Positions 1 through 7,292 are shown, numbered from the stretch's first letter. The stretch: 64,000 nucleotides of DNA from Mesorhizobium sp. STM 4661 (GCF_000359125.1 NZ_CAAF010000052.1:30234-94233); one strand, 5' to 3'. Program-made: numbers and translations. Notes: generated by a model not told the origin, from the sequence alone.

Positions 1-243
1 ACGCCGGAAAGCGGTCTCGAACGGGCGCTCGTGAAATGGTTCAACCGAACCAAGGGGTTTGGCTTCCTGACCCGGGGCGAGGGCACCGAGGATATTTTCG
101 TCCATATGGAGACGCTGCGCCGCTACGGCATCACCGAGCTCAGGCCTGGTCAGGTCGTGCTGGTTCGCTTCGGACGTGGCGACAAAGGCCTTATGGCTGC
201 CGAAATTCACCCGGATATGGGGACCTTGCCGGTCTCGCATTAG
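1..243 (+). CDS. Cold-shock domain protein, 3' part (gene cut by window edge)
   Basis: The reading frame is open from base 1 and ends with TAG at 241-243, so the gene starts upstream of the window. The visible part is one cold-shock domain, a small beta-barrel that binds single-stranded RNA or DNA. It carries the RNP1-like motif KGFGFL and the RNP2-like motif IFVHM. A GTG at 31 could start a 70-residue protein, but the frame continues upstream as ERALVKWFN, which fits the rhizobial CspA-like proteins with two cold-shock domains, this being the second. The DUF192 gene follows 24 bases later on the same strand. The family is secure; full length and start cannot be seen. Confidence 0.85.
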   Translation, partial: TPESGLERALVKWFNRTKGFGFLTRGEGTEDIFVHMETLRRYGITELRPGQVVLVRFGRGDKGLMAAEIHPDMGTLPVSH

Positions 244-267
244 GACGATTCCGGCCGAGGACTTTGA

Positions 268-831
268 ATGGCTCACAGGAACTGGTTGACGGCGAGCGCG
301 CTCTGCGCCGCGATTGCAGTCATCGTCGCCACCGGCGCTTTCTTCTATTCGCAGCAGCCGACTTCGGCGGACGGCCGGGCGATGATCCTTCCCGTCGACC
401 CGCAGCCGCTGATCGCGGTGACGAAGGGCGGCGAACGTTCTTTCTCCATCGAGGTCGCCGACACCTCCGCCGAGCGCGAGGCCGGCCTGATGTTTCGCGA
501 GCAGATGGCCGACGATCACGGCATGCTGTTCGTGTTCGAGGAGCCCAGGGACGTGAATTTCTGGATGAAGAACACGCCGCTGCCGCTCGACCTGATCTTC
601 GTCGGCAAGGACGGCAAGATCCGGGCGATCAAGCAAGGTGAGCCGCAATCCGAGGCGATCATCTCGTCCGGCGTGCCGGTGCGCTTCGTGCTTGAGCTCA
701 AGGCGGGCACCGCCGCCAGGGACGGTATCGAGGATGGCGACCTGCTGCGCCATCCGGCAATCGGCGGGGCGCCGGGTGACGGCATGCCGCCAGCCAACAA
801 TGGCGATGCGCCGAACGTCGGCAGCGACTGA
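268..831 (+). CDS. DUF192 family secreted or membrane-anchored protein
   Basis: This 187-residue protein starts with a hydrophobic segment at about residues 8-28, a signal peptide or anchor, and then has a DUF192 domain at about 50-160. Family hallmarks are the MFRE stretch, the HGMLFVF strand and FWMKNTPLPLD. DUF192 proteins are small beta-rich periplasmic proteins of unknown biochemical role. The C-terminal 20 or so residues are Gly/Pro/Asn-rich and probably disordered. It follows the cold-shock gene closely and may share its transcript. The stop is directly followed by a family A repeat. Function is unknown beyond family membership. Confidence 0.88.
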   Translation: MAHRNWLTASALCAAIAVIVATGAFFYSQQPTSADGRAMILPVDPQPLIAVTKGGERSFSIEVADTSAEREAGLMFREQMADDHGMLFVFEEPRDVNFWMKNTPLPLDLIFVGKDGKIRAIKQGEPQSEAIISSGVPVRFVLELKAGTAARDGIEDGDLLRHPAIGGAPGDGMPPANNGDAPNVGSD

Positions 832-833
832 AA

Positions 834-908
834 ATGCATGTCGCCCAAAAAGCCTGCCCCCGGGCTTGACCCGGAGGTGTGCAGCGGTTTTGGGATAACG
901 ACATGCAT
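834..908 (+). repeat. Family A palindromic repeat, copy 1 (long form)
   Basis: The ends are atgcatgtcg and cgacatgcat. The stem pairs GTCG-CCCAAAA with TTTTGGG-ATAA-CGAC, the ATAA being a bulge on the right arm. The loop holds an extra GC-rich segment of about 26 bases with the core gggcttgaccc. It lies between two + strand genes and supplies a misleading in-frame ATG at 838 for the next gene. Confidence 0.85.
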
Positions 909-927
909 GCAAAGAGACATTTGGCCG

Positions 928-1695
928 ATGCAGTTTTTCTCCCATGACGGGTTCGACCTTGCCTTCCTCGATCGCCAGCCGGCATCGGGCAGGGGTGATC
1001 CGGTGCTGATGATCCACGGCTTTGCTTCGAGCCATTACGTCAACTGGGTATCGCCTGGCTGGTTCAAGACGTTGAACGACGCAGGCTACCGCGCCATCGC
1101 CTTCGACAATCGCGGCCATGGCTCTTCGTCGAAGAGCTACGAAGAGGCCGACTATACGCCCGCGAAGATGGCTTCCGACGCGGCGGCCTTGTTGAACCAT
1201 CTCGGCATCGAACGCGCCCATGTCGTGGGCTATTCGATGGGCGCGCGGATATCGGCGTTCCTGGCGCTTTCCGACCCGGACAAGGTGGCGACGCTGGTCT
1301 TCGGCGGTCTCGGCATCGGCATGGTCGACGGCGTCGGCGACTGGGACCCGATCGCCGCCGCGCTTTTGGCAGTTGAACCAGAGGCCATAAGCCATCCGCG
1401 CGGCCGCTCGTTTCGAGCTTTCGCCGACCAGACCCGCAGCGACCGCCGGGCGCTGGCGGCCTGCATCGCCACGTCGCGGGAATTGCTGACCGAGGCCGAA
1501 ATTGCGCGCATCGCCCAGCCGACCTTGATCGCCGTCGGCACCAAGGACGATATCGGCGGCTCGCCGGACGAGCTGGCCGCCTTGATGCCGAACGCCAAGG
1601 CATTTCATATCGAGGGTCGCGACCATATGCTGGCTGTCGGCGACAAGAGCTTCAAGCAGCGGGTGCTCGAGTTTTATGCCGAAAATCCGCGCTGA
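928..1695 (+). CDS. Alpha/beta hydrolase
   Basis: The product is a cytoplasmic alpha/beta-hydrolase-fold enzyme of 255 residues. The oxyanion region is IHGFASS (about residue 30), the nucleophile elbow is GYSMGA with Ser at about 103, the acid is probably in GTKDD, and the catalytic His is in the EGRDHM motif near the C terminus. The substrate cannot be told; relatives include esterases, lipases and C-C hydrolases. The frame is open back to an ATG at 838, but that stretch is a repeat element. The ATG at 928, with aagaga about 11 bases upstream, gives the normal family N terminus; 907 is another option. There is no signal peptide. Confidence 0.85.
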   Translation: MQFFSHDGFDLAFLDRQPASGRGDPVLMIHGFASSHYVNWVSPGWFKTLNDAGYRAIAFDNRGHGSSSKSYEEADYTPAKMASDAAALLNHLGIERAHVVGYSMGARISAFLALSDPDKVATLVFGGLGIGMVDGVGDWDPIAAALLAVEPEAISHPRGRSFRAFADQTRSDRRALAACIATSRELLTEAEIARIAQPTLIAVGTKDDIGGSPDELAALMPNAKAFHIEGRDHMLAVGDKSFKQRVLEFYAENPR

Positions 1696-1783
1696 ACGCA
1701 TCTGTGCTTGAGTTGGATTGGCTCAATGCCTGTTGTATCGCCCGGAGAATGCAGCGCTCAGGATAAAGGCCGCTCTGTAGCGA

Positions 1784-1812
1784 TCCTTCGCGCCCCCCTC
1801 TGTCCTGCCGGC
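1784..1812 (+). repeat. Family B repeat fragment (single arm)
   Basis: The segment cgcccccctctgtcctgccg matches the outer arm of the family B elements at about 4120 and 53574, but the opposite arm is absent here. It sits between the convergent hydrolase and HD-domain genes and looks like a truncated copy. Confidence 0.65.
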
Positions 1813-1843
1813 ATCAAAGGTTCTGCACCGTAGCAGTCGCAGG

Positions 1844-2482
1844 TCATGCCTCAAGCGCTTCGATCGAGCGCGCCATATTTTGCCTGGCCTGCGGTTCGAA
1901 CCGCCGCCGGAATTCCTCTGTATGAAAAATATGCGGGCGGGCGAGGAAAGTCTTCAGCACCGCGCCGCGGCCGGCGCGCCACATCGGTTCCTCGACCCAG
2001 CCATACTCCTCGCGCACCGCTTGTTCATAAGCGTCGAAGGCATCTGGCGCCGCCCCCAGGATCGCCAGGTCCATATCGAGGAAAAGTGCTGCATCGCGGA
2101 TAAAATCCCCATCGCCAGGGCCTTGAAGGCTGGGCAACTCATGCGTGGCGGTGGCTGATATCATCGTCGCGATGCGCTCCATACGCTCCGCATCGGTGCG
2201 GCCGGCGAGTTTTGCCTCGGCAAGTGCCGCACTCCTGGCCTCGTTGTCCTTGGCCCGGCTGTCATAGACGGCATCGTGGAACCAGATCGCCGCTTCGACG
2301 GCTTCAGCGTCGTTCAGCGATGCCCGATAGTCGCCGGCCAGCGCCAGCATCGCCTCGATATGGGCGAGGTTGTGATAGTGGCGGTCCTTTGCCCGATAGA
2401 GCACGGAGAGCTCGCGTTTCAGCGGTTCATCGATCAAGGGTTCGTTTTCCATGGCCGCTTGATTTTCCGTGACCAAATCCAT
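1844..2482 (-). CDS. HD-superfamily metal-dependent phosphohydrolase (COG4339-like)
   Basis: This protein of about 212 residues has the HD-domain metal ligands spread as in the COG4339 group: HNLAH near residue 40, FHDAVYD near 70, and a downstream DMDLAILG that completes the acidic site. These small cytoplasmic proteins are predicted metal-dependent phosphohydrolases without an assigned substrate. The start is uncertain: GTG at 2494, ATG at 2482 and ATG at 2452 are in frame and none has a strong ribosome site; the ATG at 2482 is given. It is divergent from cysE, with a family A repeat between them. Confidence 0.8.
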   Translation of the reverse strand: MDLVTENQAAMENEPLIDEPLKRELSVLYRAKDRHYHNLAHIEAMLALAGDYRASLNDAEAVEAAIWFHDAVYDSRAKDNEARSAALAEAKLAGRTDAERMERIATMISATATHELPSLQGPGDGDFIRDAALFLDMDLAILGAAPDAFDAYEQAVREEYGWVEEPMWRAGRGAVLKTFLARPHIFHTEEFRRRFEPQARQNMARSIEALEA

Positions 2483-2535
2483 TTGACAAAGCACTAAGGA
2501 AAATTGAGTTCACCCGTGCTATGATCTGGCTTATA

Positions 2536-2584
2536 GAGCATGTCGCCCAAAAGCGCGCAGCGGTTTTGGGACAACGACATGCTC
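2536..2584 (+). repeat. Family A palindromic repeat, copy 2 (short form), module 1
   Basis: The ends are gagcatgtcg and cgacatgctc, so even the flanking GAGC/GCTC pairs. The core stem is GTCG-CCCAAAA against TTTTGGG-ACAA-CGAC. It lies in the divergent promoter region between the HD-domain gene and cysE and is followed by a second palindrome (module 2). Confidence 0.85.
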
Positions 2585-2598
2585 AAAAACAGCGACTT

Positions 2599-2638
2599 AA
2601 TGCGCATCGCTTGAATCACTTTAATCGCGATGCGCATT
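2599..2638 (+). repeat. Family A module 2 palindrome (variant arms)
   Basis: The arms are aatgcgcatcg (2599-2609) and cgatgcgcatt (2628-2638), perfectly complementary around an AT-rich loop containing gaatc. Compared with the module 2 copy at 3725-3762, both arms differ at two positions in a compensating way. It ends about 43 bases before the cysE start and could affect its leader. Confidence 0.75.
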
Positions 2639-2681
2639 ATGCCGCCGGAGAATAGGCAAGCCGGCAGCCCGGAGACATCAG

Positions 2682-3530
2682 ATGAACAGCATTACCATTG
2701 CCCGCCCCAGCATGGTGCAGCCGATCGATCCGATCTGGCGCTCGATCCGCGATGAAGCGATGGAAGCGGTCAACCGCGATCCGCTGCTGGCGGCGTTCCT
2801 CTATTCGACCATCCTCAACCAGGAAAGCCTGGAGGAAGCGGTCATCCATCGGCTGGCCGAACGGCTCGACCATCAGGACATCGGTTCGGATCTCATCCGC
2901 CAGACATTCAAGGCGATGCTGGCCGACGACAAGGACTGGTCGACGACCGTGCGCGTCGACATCCAGGCCTATTACGACCGCGATCCGGCCTGCGACCGCT
3001 TCATCATGCCGGTGCTCTACTTCAAGGGCTTTCATGCCATCCAGACCCACCGGCTGGCGCATTGGCTGTGGAACCAGGGCCGCAAGGATTTCGCGCTCTA
3101 TCTGCAGAGCCGGTCGTCCTCGGTCTTCCAGACCGACATCAATCCGGCCGCCCGCATCGGCAAGGGCATCTTCCTCGACCACGCCACCGGCTTCGTCGTC
3201 GGCGAAACCGCTGTCATCGAGGACGACGTGTCGATCCTGCACGGCGTGACGCTGGGCGGCACCGGAAAGGCCGGCGGCGACCGTCACCCCAAGATCCGCC
3301 GCGGCGTGCTGATCGGCGCCGGCGCCAAGATCCTCGGCAACATCGAGATCGGCCATTGCTCGAAAGTCGCGGCGGGTTCGGTCGTGCTGTCGCCCGTGCC
3401 GCACAACAAGACGGTGGCCGGCGTGCCGGCCCGCGTCGTCGGCGAGACCGGCTGCGACCAGCCTTCGCGGCAGATGGACCAGCTTTTGCCGTCGCAGACG
3501 ATGGAGCATGTCGTCAGCTTCGACATCTGA
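2682..3530 (+). CDS. cysE: Serine O-acetyltransferase
   Basis: CysE makes O-acetyl-L-serine from serine and acetyl-CoA, the committed step of cysteine synthesis in the cytoplasm. The 282 residues match the family: an N-terminal helical domain (about 10-130) and a C-terminal left-handed beta-helix of hexapeptide repeats (about 155-255). The catalytic region has DHATGFVVGE and ILHGVTLGGTGK, with the conserved His residues of the acyltransferase site. The C terminus ends in a short tail (VSFDI) ending in Ile, as in enzymes that bind CysK or are feedback-inhibited by cysteine. The gene stands alone between two family A repeats. Confidence 0.95.
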   Translation: MNSITIARPSMVQPIDPIWRSIRDEAMEAVNRDPLLAAFLYSTILNQESLEEAVIHRLAERLDHQDIGSDLIRQTFKAMLADDKDWSTTVRVDIQAYYDRDPACDRFIMPVLYFKGFHAIQTHRLAHWLWNQGRKDFALYLQSRSSSVFQTDINPAARIGKGIFLDHATGFVVGETAVIEDDVSILHGVTLGGTGKAGGDRHPKIRRGVLIGAGAKILGNIEIGHCSKVAAGSVVLSPVPHNKTVAGVPARVVGETGCDQPSRQMDQLLPSQTMEHVVSFDI

Positions 3531-3635
3531 CGTCAGGCGCACAGTTAAATCCGGTTGTCCGCGTTAGGGGCGTCAGCTTCTCTCGCCGGCTTGCCTTTAC
3601 ATCGCCATTGTCGGCGTGCCAGAAGCGCGTCGCTA

Positions 3636-3710
3636 ATGCATGTCGCCCAAAAAGCATGCTCTTGGGCTTGACCCGAGGGTGCGCAGCGGTTCTGGGACAA
3701 CGACATGCAT
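3636..3710 (+). repeat. Family A palindromic repeat, copy 3 (long form), module 1
   Basis: The ends are atgcatgtcg and cgacatgcat, with the same 26-base insert in the loop as copies 1 and 4 (core gggcttgaccc). The right arm reads TTCTGGG rather than TTTTGGG, a single mismatch. It contains an ATG at 3640 that reads into the next gene. Confidence 0.85.
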
Positions 3711-3724
3711 AGAGACAAAAAACA

Positions 3725-3762
3725 AAAGCGCGTCGTATGATCCCTCGGACGCGACGCGCTTT
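3725..3762 (+). repeat. Family A module 2 palindrome
   Basis: The arms are aaagcgcgtcg (3725-3735) and cgacgcgcttt (3752-3762), perfectly complementary around a 16-base loop with gatcc. It follows copy 3 after an agagacaaaa spacer. The same spacer and module follow copy 7, and a looser version follows copy 5. Confidence 0.75.
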
Positions 3763-3789
3763 AGCAAGCCCGACGATCGGAGAGAACTG

Positions 3790-3993
3790 TTGAAGCCGGA
3801 CGAAATCAGAAAGCTGGACGCCTATTTCAAGCGCGTCTTCCAGAATCCCAAGCTCCAGGTGAAGGCGCGGCCGCGCAAGGACGATTCGGCCGAGGTCTAT
3901 GTCGGCGACGAATTCCTCGGCATCGTCTTCAAGGACGAGGACGACGGCGACTACAATTTCTCGATGGCGATCCTCGACATCGATCTGGCCTGA
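3790..3993 (+). CDS. DUF3126 family small protein
   Basis: The 67-residue protein starts LKPDEIRKLDAYFKRVF and ends NFSMAILDIDLA, the pattern of the short alphaproteobacterial DUF3126 family (about 65-75 residues, function unknown, probably cytoplasmic). The start is taken as TTG at 3790 because ggagaga lies just upstream (about 3779-3785) and because homologous proteins begin at this point. The longer frame from 3640 is repeat sequence and is rejected. Its neighbours give no clue to its role. Confidence 0.8.
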   Translation: MKPDEIRKLDAYFKRVFQNPKLQVKARPRKDDSAEVYVGDEFLGIVFKDEDDGDYNFSMAILDIDLA

Positions 3994-4119
3994 GCCCCTG
4001 GGCGGTCGGCACCGATCGGCCTTAAACCGCCAATTCCCGACGTTTGCGATTGGCCGCAGGCCATCGTGCCTTCGTCATCCCGGAGCGCGGCGGAGCGATA
4101 AAGAGCAAGCGCCGGCGTT

Positions 4120-4174
4120 CCTTCGCGCCCCCCTCTGTCCTGCCGGACATCTCCCCCTCAAGGGGGGAGATTGG
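4120..4174 (+). repeat. Family B arm, forward
   Basis: It contains cgcccccctctg, then the small stem TGTCC-tgcc-GGACA, then ctccccctcaaggggggag, which is itself a hairpin. It faces the inverted copy at 4233-4289; after complementing, the two arms agree over about 45 bases except at the paired TGTCC/GGACA positions. Confidence 0.8.
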
Positions 4175-4232
4175 CCGTCATCTTGGCTTTCGCAAATCTC
4201 CAACGTTGAAAGAGGTGCGGGACAACAAAGCT

Positions 4233-4289
4233 GCTAATCTCCCCCCTTGAGGGGGAGATGCCCGGCAGGGCAGAGGGGGGCGCTGTCCC
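4233..4289 (-). repeat. Family B arm, inverted
   Basis: This is the reverse complement of the arm at 4120-4174, with the small stem as TGCCC-ggca-GGGCA in place of TGTCC/GGACA. The two arms and the 58-base core make a unit of about 170 bases, the same size as the one at 58481-58652. Confidence 0.8.
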
Positions 4290-4369
4290 GCCGACGTCGC
4301 GTAAAGTTCCACGCTGCCACGGCGCTCAAAAATCACGGAATCCTCTCGCGGTTCGCCTCGCCCTTTATC

Positions 4370-5101
4370 CTAATGTCCTGTCTTCAGGATACGCGCGGCC
4401 TCGGCGGCGATGGCTGTGTCGAGCGCCCGCCAGTCGCCCAGAAATTCCTTGGGAAAGCGGTAGGTCAGGCTGAGATTGTCGCCGACCTGGATGTCGCGTT
4501 CGCAGGGCGCCAGCGATTCCGCCGCACTCGGCCCGCTCAGGCAGCGCGCCACGAACGGGTCCTTGCCGGGGCGGCTGGCGACCGCCAGCACCTCGTTGAG
4601 GTAGCCTGATTTTTCGGTGAAGCCGTAGAGCGTCGTGCCGCCCGGGCCGGGCGTACCGGGCTGGGCGATCAGCGCGCTGTAAATCGGTGCGAAGCGGCCG
4701 CTCATGTCGCGCGACATCATCCGCGGCTCGAACGACAGGAAGACGATGTCCCTGCTCGATACGGTGTGGTTGAAATCGTCGCGGGCGGCCTCGCTGTAGC
4801 CGTCCATCTCGGGATAGCGCAGATAGAGGTCGAGGCGCGAGGCGATGCCGTCGCGCCTTGCCTGGTCGAAGCGGATGAAATTGGCTGGCACGGCGATGAC
4901 ATTGTTGCCGATGACGACCTCGTGGATCGTGGTGTCGTCCGTGTAACCGGCCATGGCGATCGAGCGGCCAAACCATTTGCCGCCAAGGCTGATCGCCACC
5001 GAAAGCAATGCCAGCGTCGCGAACGCGTGGAACACCCGCTTCATCAGCATGGAATCGACAACAGTGAGTTGCGGGCCTTCAGTGGCGGTTGCTTGCTTCA
5101 T
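4370..5101 (-). CDS. Uncharacterised membrane-anchored exoprotein
   Basis: This 243-residue protein has one N-terminal membrane segment (about residues 22-45, FATLALLSVAISLGG) and a soluble domain of about 195 residues outside the membrane. I recognise no named domain. Visible are an early IHEVVIGNNVIAVPANFIRF stretch, two cysteines about 18 residues apart near residues 190-210 (possible disulfide), and a final helix. It resembles hypothetical proteins conserved in rhizobia. ATG at 5101 is chosen because ggggatc lies a few bases upstream; an ATG at 5116 is also in frame. Confidence 0.7.
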   Translation of the reverse strand: MKQATATEGPQLTVVDSMLMKRVFHAFATLALLSVAISLGGKWFGRSIAMAGYTDDTTIHEVVIGNNVIAVPANFIRFDQARRDGIASRLDLYLRYPEMDGYSEAARDDFNHTVSSRDIVFLSFEPRMMSRDMSGRFAPIYSALIAQPGTPGPGGTTLYGFTEKSGYLNEVLAVASRPGKDPFVARCLSGPSAAESLAPCERDIQVGDNLSLTYRFPKEFLGDWRALDTAIAAEAARILKTGH

Positions 5102-5130
5102 CGCGATCCCCGACATCGACCATCTGTCCC

Positions 5131-5180
5131 AAGGTGCCCTTGGGTGTCCCCTTTGGGTGTCCCCCCTTTGGGTGTCCTAG
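5131..5180 (+). repeat. Short tandem repeat (about 14-15 bases, three units)
   Basis: The motif tttgggtgtcccc occurs three times in a row between two divergent genes, preceded by the palindrome cccaaggtgcccttggg. The units differ in the number of C residues, as expected from slippage. Confidence 0.7.
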
Positions 5181-5254
5181 GACGGCACATCAGGCGCGGC
5201 ATGGCTCTTGCAACGCGCCTGTCGAACGCGACTGTGCGATTTCATGGTAAATGG

Positions 5255-5602
5255 ATGGTAAAGATGGGTCCGGTCGAGCACACACTCTTCGCTTTTATGT
5301 TTGGGCTGACGGCGTGCGGCCTGGTCGGATCGGCAATGGAGTTGATGTCGGGCCGCCGGCTTGCCTTTGCCGAACCCTATGTGTCGCCGAAGCATATGCT
5401 GCGCTCGCTGGTCGCGACGGCATGCGCCGGTCCCCTGATGTTTATCAACGACGCCCTGGACGCCTGGCGGGAGGGCCATATTTCGAAACTGGCGCTGATC
5501 TCCTGCGGCTGCACCGCGACGATCTGGGCGTTGGCTTTGGGCATCGCGCTGATCGACATTGCATCCCGGGCCGGCACGCTTCTAGGGTCTGCGAACCTTT
5601 AG
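5255..5602 (+). CDS. Small membrane protein, DUF6949-like
   Basis: The 115-residue product has hydrophobic helices at about 8-28 (HTLFAFMFGLTACGLVG), 48-66 and 85-108, and a conserved-looking middle (FAEPYVSPKHMLRS). It resembles rhizobial small integral membrane proteins now called DUF6949; this naming is from memory and tentative. The in-frame ATGs at 5255 and 5264 are both plausible starts; the long upstream extension runs over the tandem repeat and antisense to the neighbouring gene, so it is rejected. A family A repeat begins at its stop codon. Confidence 0.65.
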   Translation: MVKMGPVEHTLFAFMFGLTACGLVGSAMELMSGRRLAFAEPYVSPKHMLRSLVATACAGPLMFINDALDAWREGHISKLALISCGCTATIWALALGIALIDIASRAGTLLGSANL

Positions 5603-5674
5603 TGCATGTCGCGCAAAAGCTTGCCCTTGGGCTTGACCCGAAGGTGTGCAGCGGTTTTGCGATAACGACATGCA
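5603..5674 (+). repeat. Family A palindromic repeat, copy 4 (long form, compensated stem)
   Basis: The left arm reads GTCGCGCAAAA and the right arm TTTTGCGATAACGAC: both have changed at the matching position relative to the other copies (CCC to CGC and GGG to GCG), so the stem is unbroken. It sits between two + strand genes. Confidence 0.85.
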
Positions 5675-5708
5675 TAAGGCTTAGCGAGAGACGATTCGGA
5701 GGCGAAAA

Positions 5709-6236
5709 ATGCCGCTCTATGCCATCGACGGAAAGGCGCCCGGTTTCGAGGACACGGACAGCAACTGGATCGCACCCGACGCCACGCTGATCGGCGATGT
5801 CAGGGTCGGCCGCAATGCCGGCTTCTGGTTCGGCGTCGTCATTCGCGGCGACAATGAGCCGATCGTCATCGGCCCCGACACCAATGTGCAGGAACACACG
5901 GTCATGCACACCGATCCCGGCTTTCCCCTGACCATCGGCCAAGGCTGCACGATCGGCCACCGCGCGCTGCTGCATGGCTGCACGATCGGCGACAACAGCC
6001 TGATCGGCATGGGCGCCATCGTGCTGAACGGCGCCAGGATCGGCAGGAATTCGCTGGTCGGCGCCGGTGCGCTGGTCACCGAAGGCAAGGAATTCCCAGA
6101 CAATTCGCTGATCGTCGGCTCACCCGCGCGCCTGGTGCGGGACCTGGACGATGCCGCGGTCGCCAGGCTGCGCGGCTCGGCCGCGCACTACGTCGCCAAC
6201 GCCAAGCGCTTCAAGGCGGGGCTGAAGAAGGCGTAG
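5709..6236 (+). CDS. Gamma-type carbonic anhydrase family protein
   Basis: This 175-residue protein is a left-handed beta-helix of hexapeptide repeats (about residues 15-150) with a C-terminal helix. The zinc-binding His residues are in NVQEHTVMH, CTIGHRALLH and HGCTIG, as in the YrdA/PaaY/CaiE-type gamma carbonic anhydrases. The family hydrates CO2 or acts as an acyl/thioester-related accessory protein; activity of this subgroup is often unproven. It would act in the cytoplasm as a trimer. The start ATG has a ggaggc site upstream, and a strong terminator follows. Confidence 0.9.
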   Translation: MPLYAIDGKAPGFEDTDSNWIAPDATLIGDVRVGRNAGFWFGVVIRGDNEPIVIGPDTNVQEHTVMHTDPGFPLTIGQGCTIGHRALLHGCTIGDNSLIGMGAIVLNGARIGRNSLVGAGALVTEGKEFPDNSLIVGSPARLVRDLDDAAVARLRGSAAHYVANAKRFKAGLKKA

Positions 6237-6266
6237 GGCCAGACCCAATGCCGACCTAGAAACAGC

Positions 6267-6346
6267 GGAGCCGGCCCGGGGACGGGGCCGGCTCCTAAAA
6301 CCCGGTCGTTGGGGACGGGGAGGGTGGGGACTCGACCGGGTTTTTG
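6267..6346. terminator. Double hairpin terminator between convergent genes
   Basis: Hairpin 1 pairs ggagccggccc (6267-6277) with gggccggctcc (6285-6295). Hairpin 2 pairs aaacccggtcg (6298-6308) with cgaccgggttt (6333-6343) and is followed by a T run on the + strand. It ends the carbonic anhydrase transcript and probably also the convergent peptidase transcript. Confidence 0.85.
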
Positions 6347-6357
6347 CGTCGCGTCCT

Positions 6358-6966
6358 TTAGCGGACGCTGGCGACCGCGTCGGAGCGGCCGTCGTTGATC
6401 GTTACCCAAACGCCCGAATTCTGGCTCGATTGGCGCTTGAGGTAGGTGTAGTCGGTGGCGGTCCAGGGCAGCACCTTGGACTTGAGATTGTCGAGGATGA
6501 ATTCGCCGAGGCTGGTGCGTACCGTCAGCACCGCGTGGCCGTCGCCATTCGACTGGCGCGCCACCGTCATCAACAGGTCGCCGGCCGGAACGCCGATAGC
6601 CATCAACTCGCGGCGCTTCTCCAGCACATAGTCCTCGCAATCGCCGAACCCGCTGTCGGCGTAGGACCAGACTTCTTCCTTGCCCCACTGCTCCATGTCG
6701 GTGCGCGGCTCAACCCTGGTGTTGACCGAATTGTTGATGCTGACGATCCTCGCCCACAGTTTGCGGGTCAGCTCGATCGGCGCCTGCGTCTGCGTCCTCT
6801 GGCTGCATTCCCGCGGCAGCTTCTGGCAGAGTTCGTAATGGCCAACCGGCTGTGTGGTGCGGCCGCCGGTATGCATGAAGGCAGGTCCCGCCGCCGATGC
6901 CGTTCCCCAGGCGGAAAGCTGCATCGCCATTGCCAAGAGCAACAGCTTGCCCCTTGTCTTCTTCAT
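6358..6966 (-). CDS. Transglutaminase-like cysteine peptidase (BTLCP, DUF920)
   Basis: A secreted or periplasmic protein of 202 residues with a signal peptide (residues 1-25, ending ASA). The BTLCP domain carries the papain-like triad: Cys in GFGDCEDYVLEK, His in DGHAVLTV, and Asp in FILDNLKS. Family members are bacterial transglutaminase-like cysteine peptidases; LapG, which cleaves adhesins under c-di-GMP control, is a distant relative. A role in releasing surface proteins is possible but there is no lapD or large adhesin beside it. A gggag site lies a few bases upstream of the ATG. Confidence 0.9.
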   Translation of the reverse strand: MKKTRGKLLLLAMAMQLSAWGTASAAGPAFMHTGGRTTQPVGHYELCQKLPRECSQRTQTQAPIELTRKLWARIVSINNSVNTRVEPRTDMEQWGKEEVWSYADSGFGDCEDYVLEKRRELMAIGVPAGDLLMTVARQSNGDGHAVLTVRTSLGEFILDNLKSKVLPWTATDYTYLKRQSSQNSGVWVTINDGRSDAVASVR

Positions 6967-7292
6967 TGTTCAGTCTCCCCGTTTGAGGAGACAATGACAC
7001 GGGTGGATTTATTCGGCGCAAAAGTGCGAAGTAGATATTGAGTAAAACGCCAATAGAATAAACATAAAATTTGAATCTTTTGAGTATAGGATTATTGAGG
7101 CATTCCTGGCGGGGCCGTATTCTCGCTGCCCCTCGACCCAAACCGGGCCCGGTTTTGGGAAGTCCCCTAGGCGAACAGGAGGACAGAGCGCTGGCAAGCG
7201 GACCGCGCCGGCCGGCGCGGGCCAACAAAAAACCGGCCGAAACAGGCCGGTTCGGTTTGCGCCGGTTCGGTTTGCGCAAGTGTTGCTGTCCG
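6967..7292. other. Intergenic region of 326 bases with palindrome and terminator
   Basis: No gene is seen. It is AT-rich near 7020-7100, the likely promoter of the BTLCP gene. Then come an 18-base perfect palindrome (7203-7220, ccgcgccgg and its complement), the PilZ-gene terminator, and a 15-base unit ccggttcggtttgcg present twice in tandem (7247-7276). Confidence 0.7.
7227..7252 (-). terminator. Rho-independent terminator of the PilZ gene
   Basis: The arms aaccggcc (7231-7238) and ggccggtt (7245-7252) enclose a 6-base loop. On the - strand the hairpin runs into six T residues (7232-7227). It lies about 40 bases past the PilZ stop codon. Confidence 0.85.

Larger units (their letters stand above)
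3994..4369. other. Intergenic region of 376 bases holding a family B inverted pair
   Basis: There is no credible gene here. It separates the convergent DUF3126 gene and the 4370-5101 gene. The middle (4120-4289) is two facing family B arms with a short core; the rest shows no clear promoter or terminator. Confidence 0.7.
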
